DNA of 13,152 nucleotides, from assembly GCA_028679035.1 (NCBI GenBank), contig JAJRCL010000059.1:1-13152 (forward strand), read 5' to 3'. Position numbers and translations under genes: made by a program. How positions within the stretch are numbered: position 1 is the first letter of the stretch; each line of letters begins with the position of its first letter. The stretch is from Methanomicrobiales archaeon. Lineage in GTDB: Archaea > Halobacteriota > Methanomicrobia > Methanomicrobiales > JACTUA01. The notes under the pieces were generated by a model. It made no database searches. It had not been told where the DNA came from and was given only the letters and a program-made list of their open reading frames with translations. Positions 13,066-13,152 of the stretch are shown one piece after another.

Positions 13066-13152
13066 GTACACGTACCGCTCGGCCGGCGTGGATATCAATC
13101 TCGCCCGCGATTCGATCGCCGCACTTACCGGCAGGATCACGTACCGCCGGAA
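13058..13152 (+). CDS. purM: Phosphoribosylformylglycinamidine cyclo-ligase, N-terminal fragment
   Basis: Only the first 31 codons lie in the window, and the gene continues past the right edge. The visible sequence begins MSKYTYRSAGVDI, matching the Y-x-x-AGVDI start of PurM (AIR synthetase), which makes aminoimidazole ribonucleotide with ATP in purine biosynthesis. The ATG at 13058 sits inside the aspartate kinase C-terminus, with GAGG 6 bases upstream; the 8-base overlap indicates translational coupling. The short length limits certainty, but the AGVDI motif is characteristic. Confidence 0.75.
   Translation, partial: MSKYTYRSAGVDINLARDSIAALTGRITYRR

Noticed and set aside
1..13152. CRISPR arrays, tRNA/rRNA genes, insertion sequences, attachment sites
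   Set aside because: No regularly spaced repeats, cloverleaf-like or rRNA-like segments, transposase motifs or long terminal inverted repeats were seen by eye on either strand.

Overview
The window reads as chromosomal DNA of a methanogenic archaeon, most likely of the order Methanomicrobiales (inference). The evidence: TATA-type promoters about 27 bp upstream of several start codons; GGTG/GAGG Shine-Dalgarno sequences in front of genes inside operons; a TfrA/TfrB pair (thiol:fumarate reductase, a methanogen enzyme that uses coenzymes M and B); a membrane CTP-dependent polyprenol kinase-type protein; and small cysteine-rich redox proteins typical of anaerobes. The DNA is moderately GC-rich. 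I see no rRNA, tRNA, CRISPR array or insertion sequence, and no gene-free stretch longer than 300 bases.

Layout. 1-124: nothing assignable. 125-775 (-): SdpI/DUF1648 membrane protein. 860-2059 (-): a compact peroxide-defence operon of a 43-residue desulforedoxin, a cysteine-free carboxymuconolactone decarboxylase/AhpD-fold protein and a Prx6-type peroxiredoxin. 2128-2370 (-): a small Cys-rich zinc-ribbon/rubredoxin-like protein. 2517-3179 (-): an exported Thr/Pro-rich protein with a suspicious Arg-rich centre. 3341-3985 (+): an iron-sulfur-flavoprotein-like FMN protein lacking part of the cluster motif. 4082-4252 (+): a small Cys-rich zinc-finger protein. 4255-4911 (-): RadC. 5076-5573 (+): rubrerythrin. 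5711-6505 (-): a beta-class DNA methyltransferase with no partner nuclease. 6641-7801 (+): a glutaredoxin-thioredoxin reductase fusion. 7926-8477 (+): polyprenol/dolichol kinase-like membrane protein. 8523-11607 (-): tfrB and tfrA, overlapping. 11665-13065 (+): aspartate kinase with two ACT domains, overlapping the start of purM, which runs off the window.

How the genes fit together. Much of the window is thiol and peroxide chemistry: peroxiredoxin, AhpD-fold protein, desulforedoxin, rubrerythrin, FMN flavoprotein, Grx-TrxR and thiol:fumarate reductase. Apart from the desulforedoxin operon and tfrAB these are separate transcription units, so this is a neighbourhood, not one operon. A plausible electron path runs from the Grx-TrxR fusion to the peroxiredoxin, with rubrerythrin as a second peroxide sink fed by small FeCys4 proteins (inference). 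tfrA and lysC are divergent across a 57-bp gap with overlapping TATA elements. I found no convincing entirely new system. The best leads are the desulforedoxin/cysteine-free AhpD/Prx cassette, the Grx-TrxR fusion with an altered nucleotide-binding motif, and the solitary methyltransferase in DNA that contains a single CTAG.
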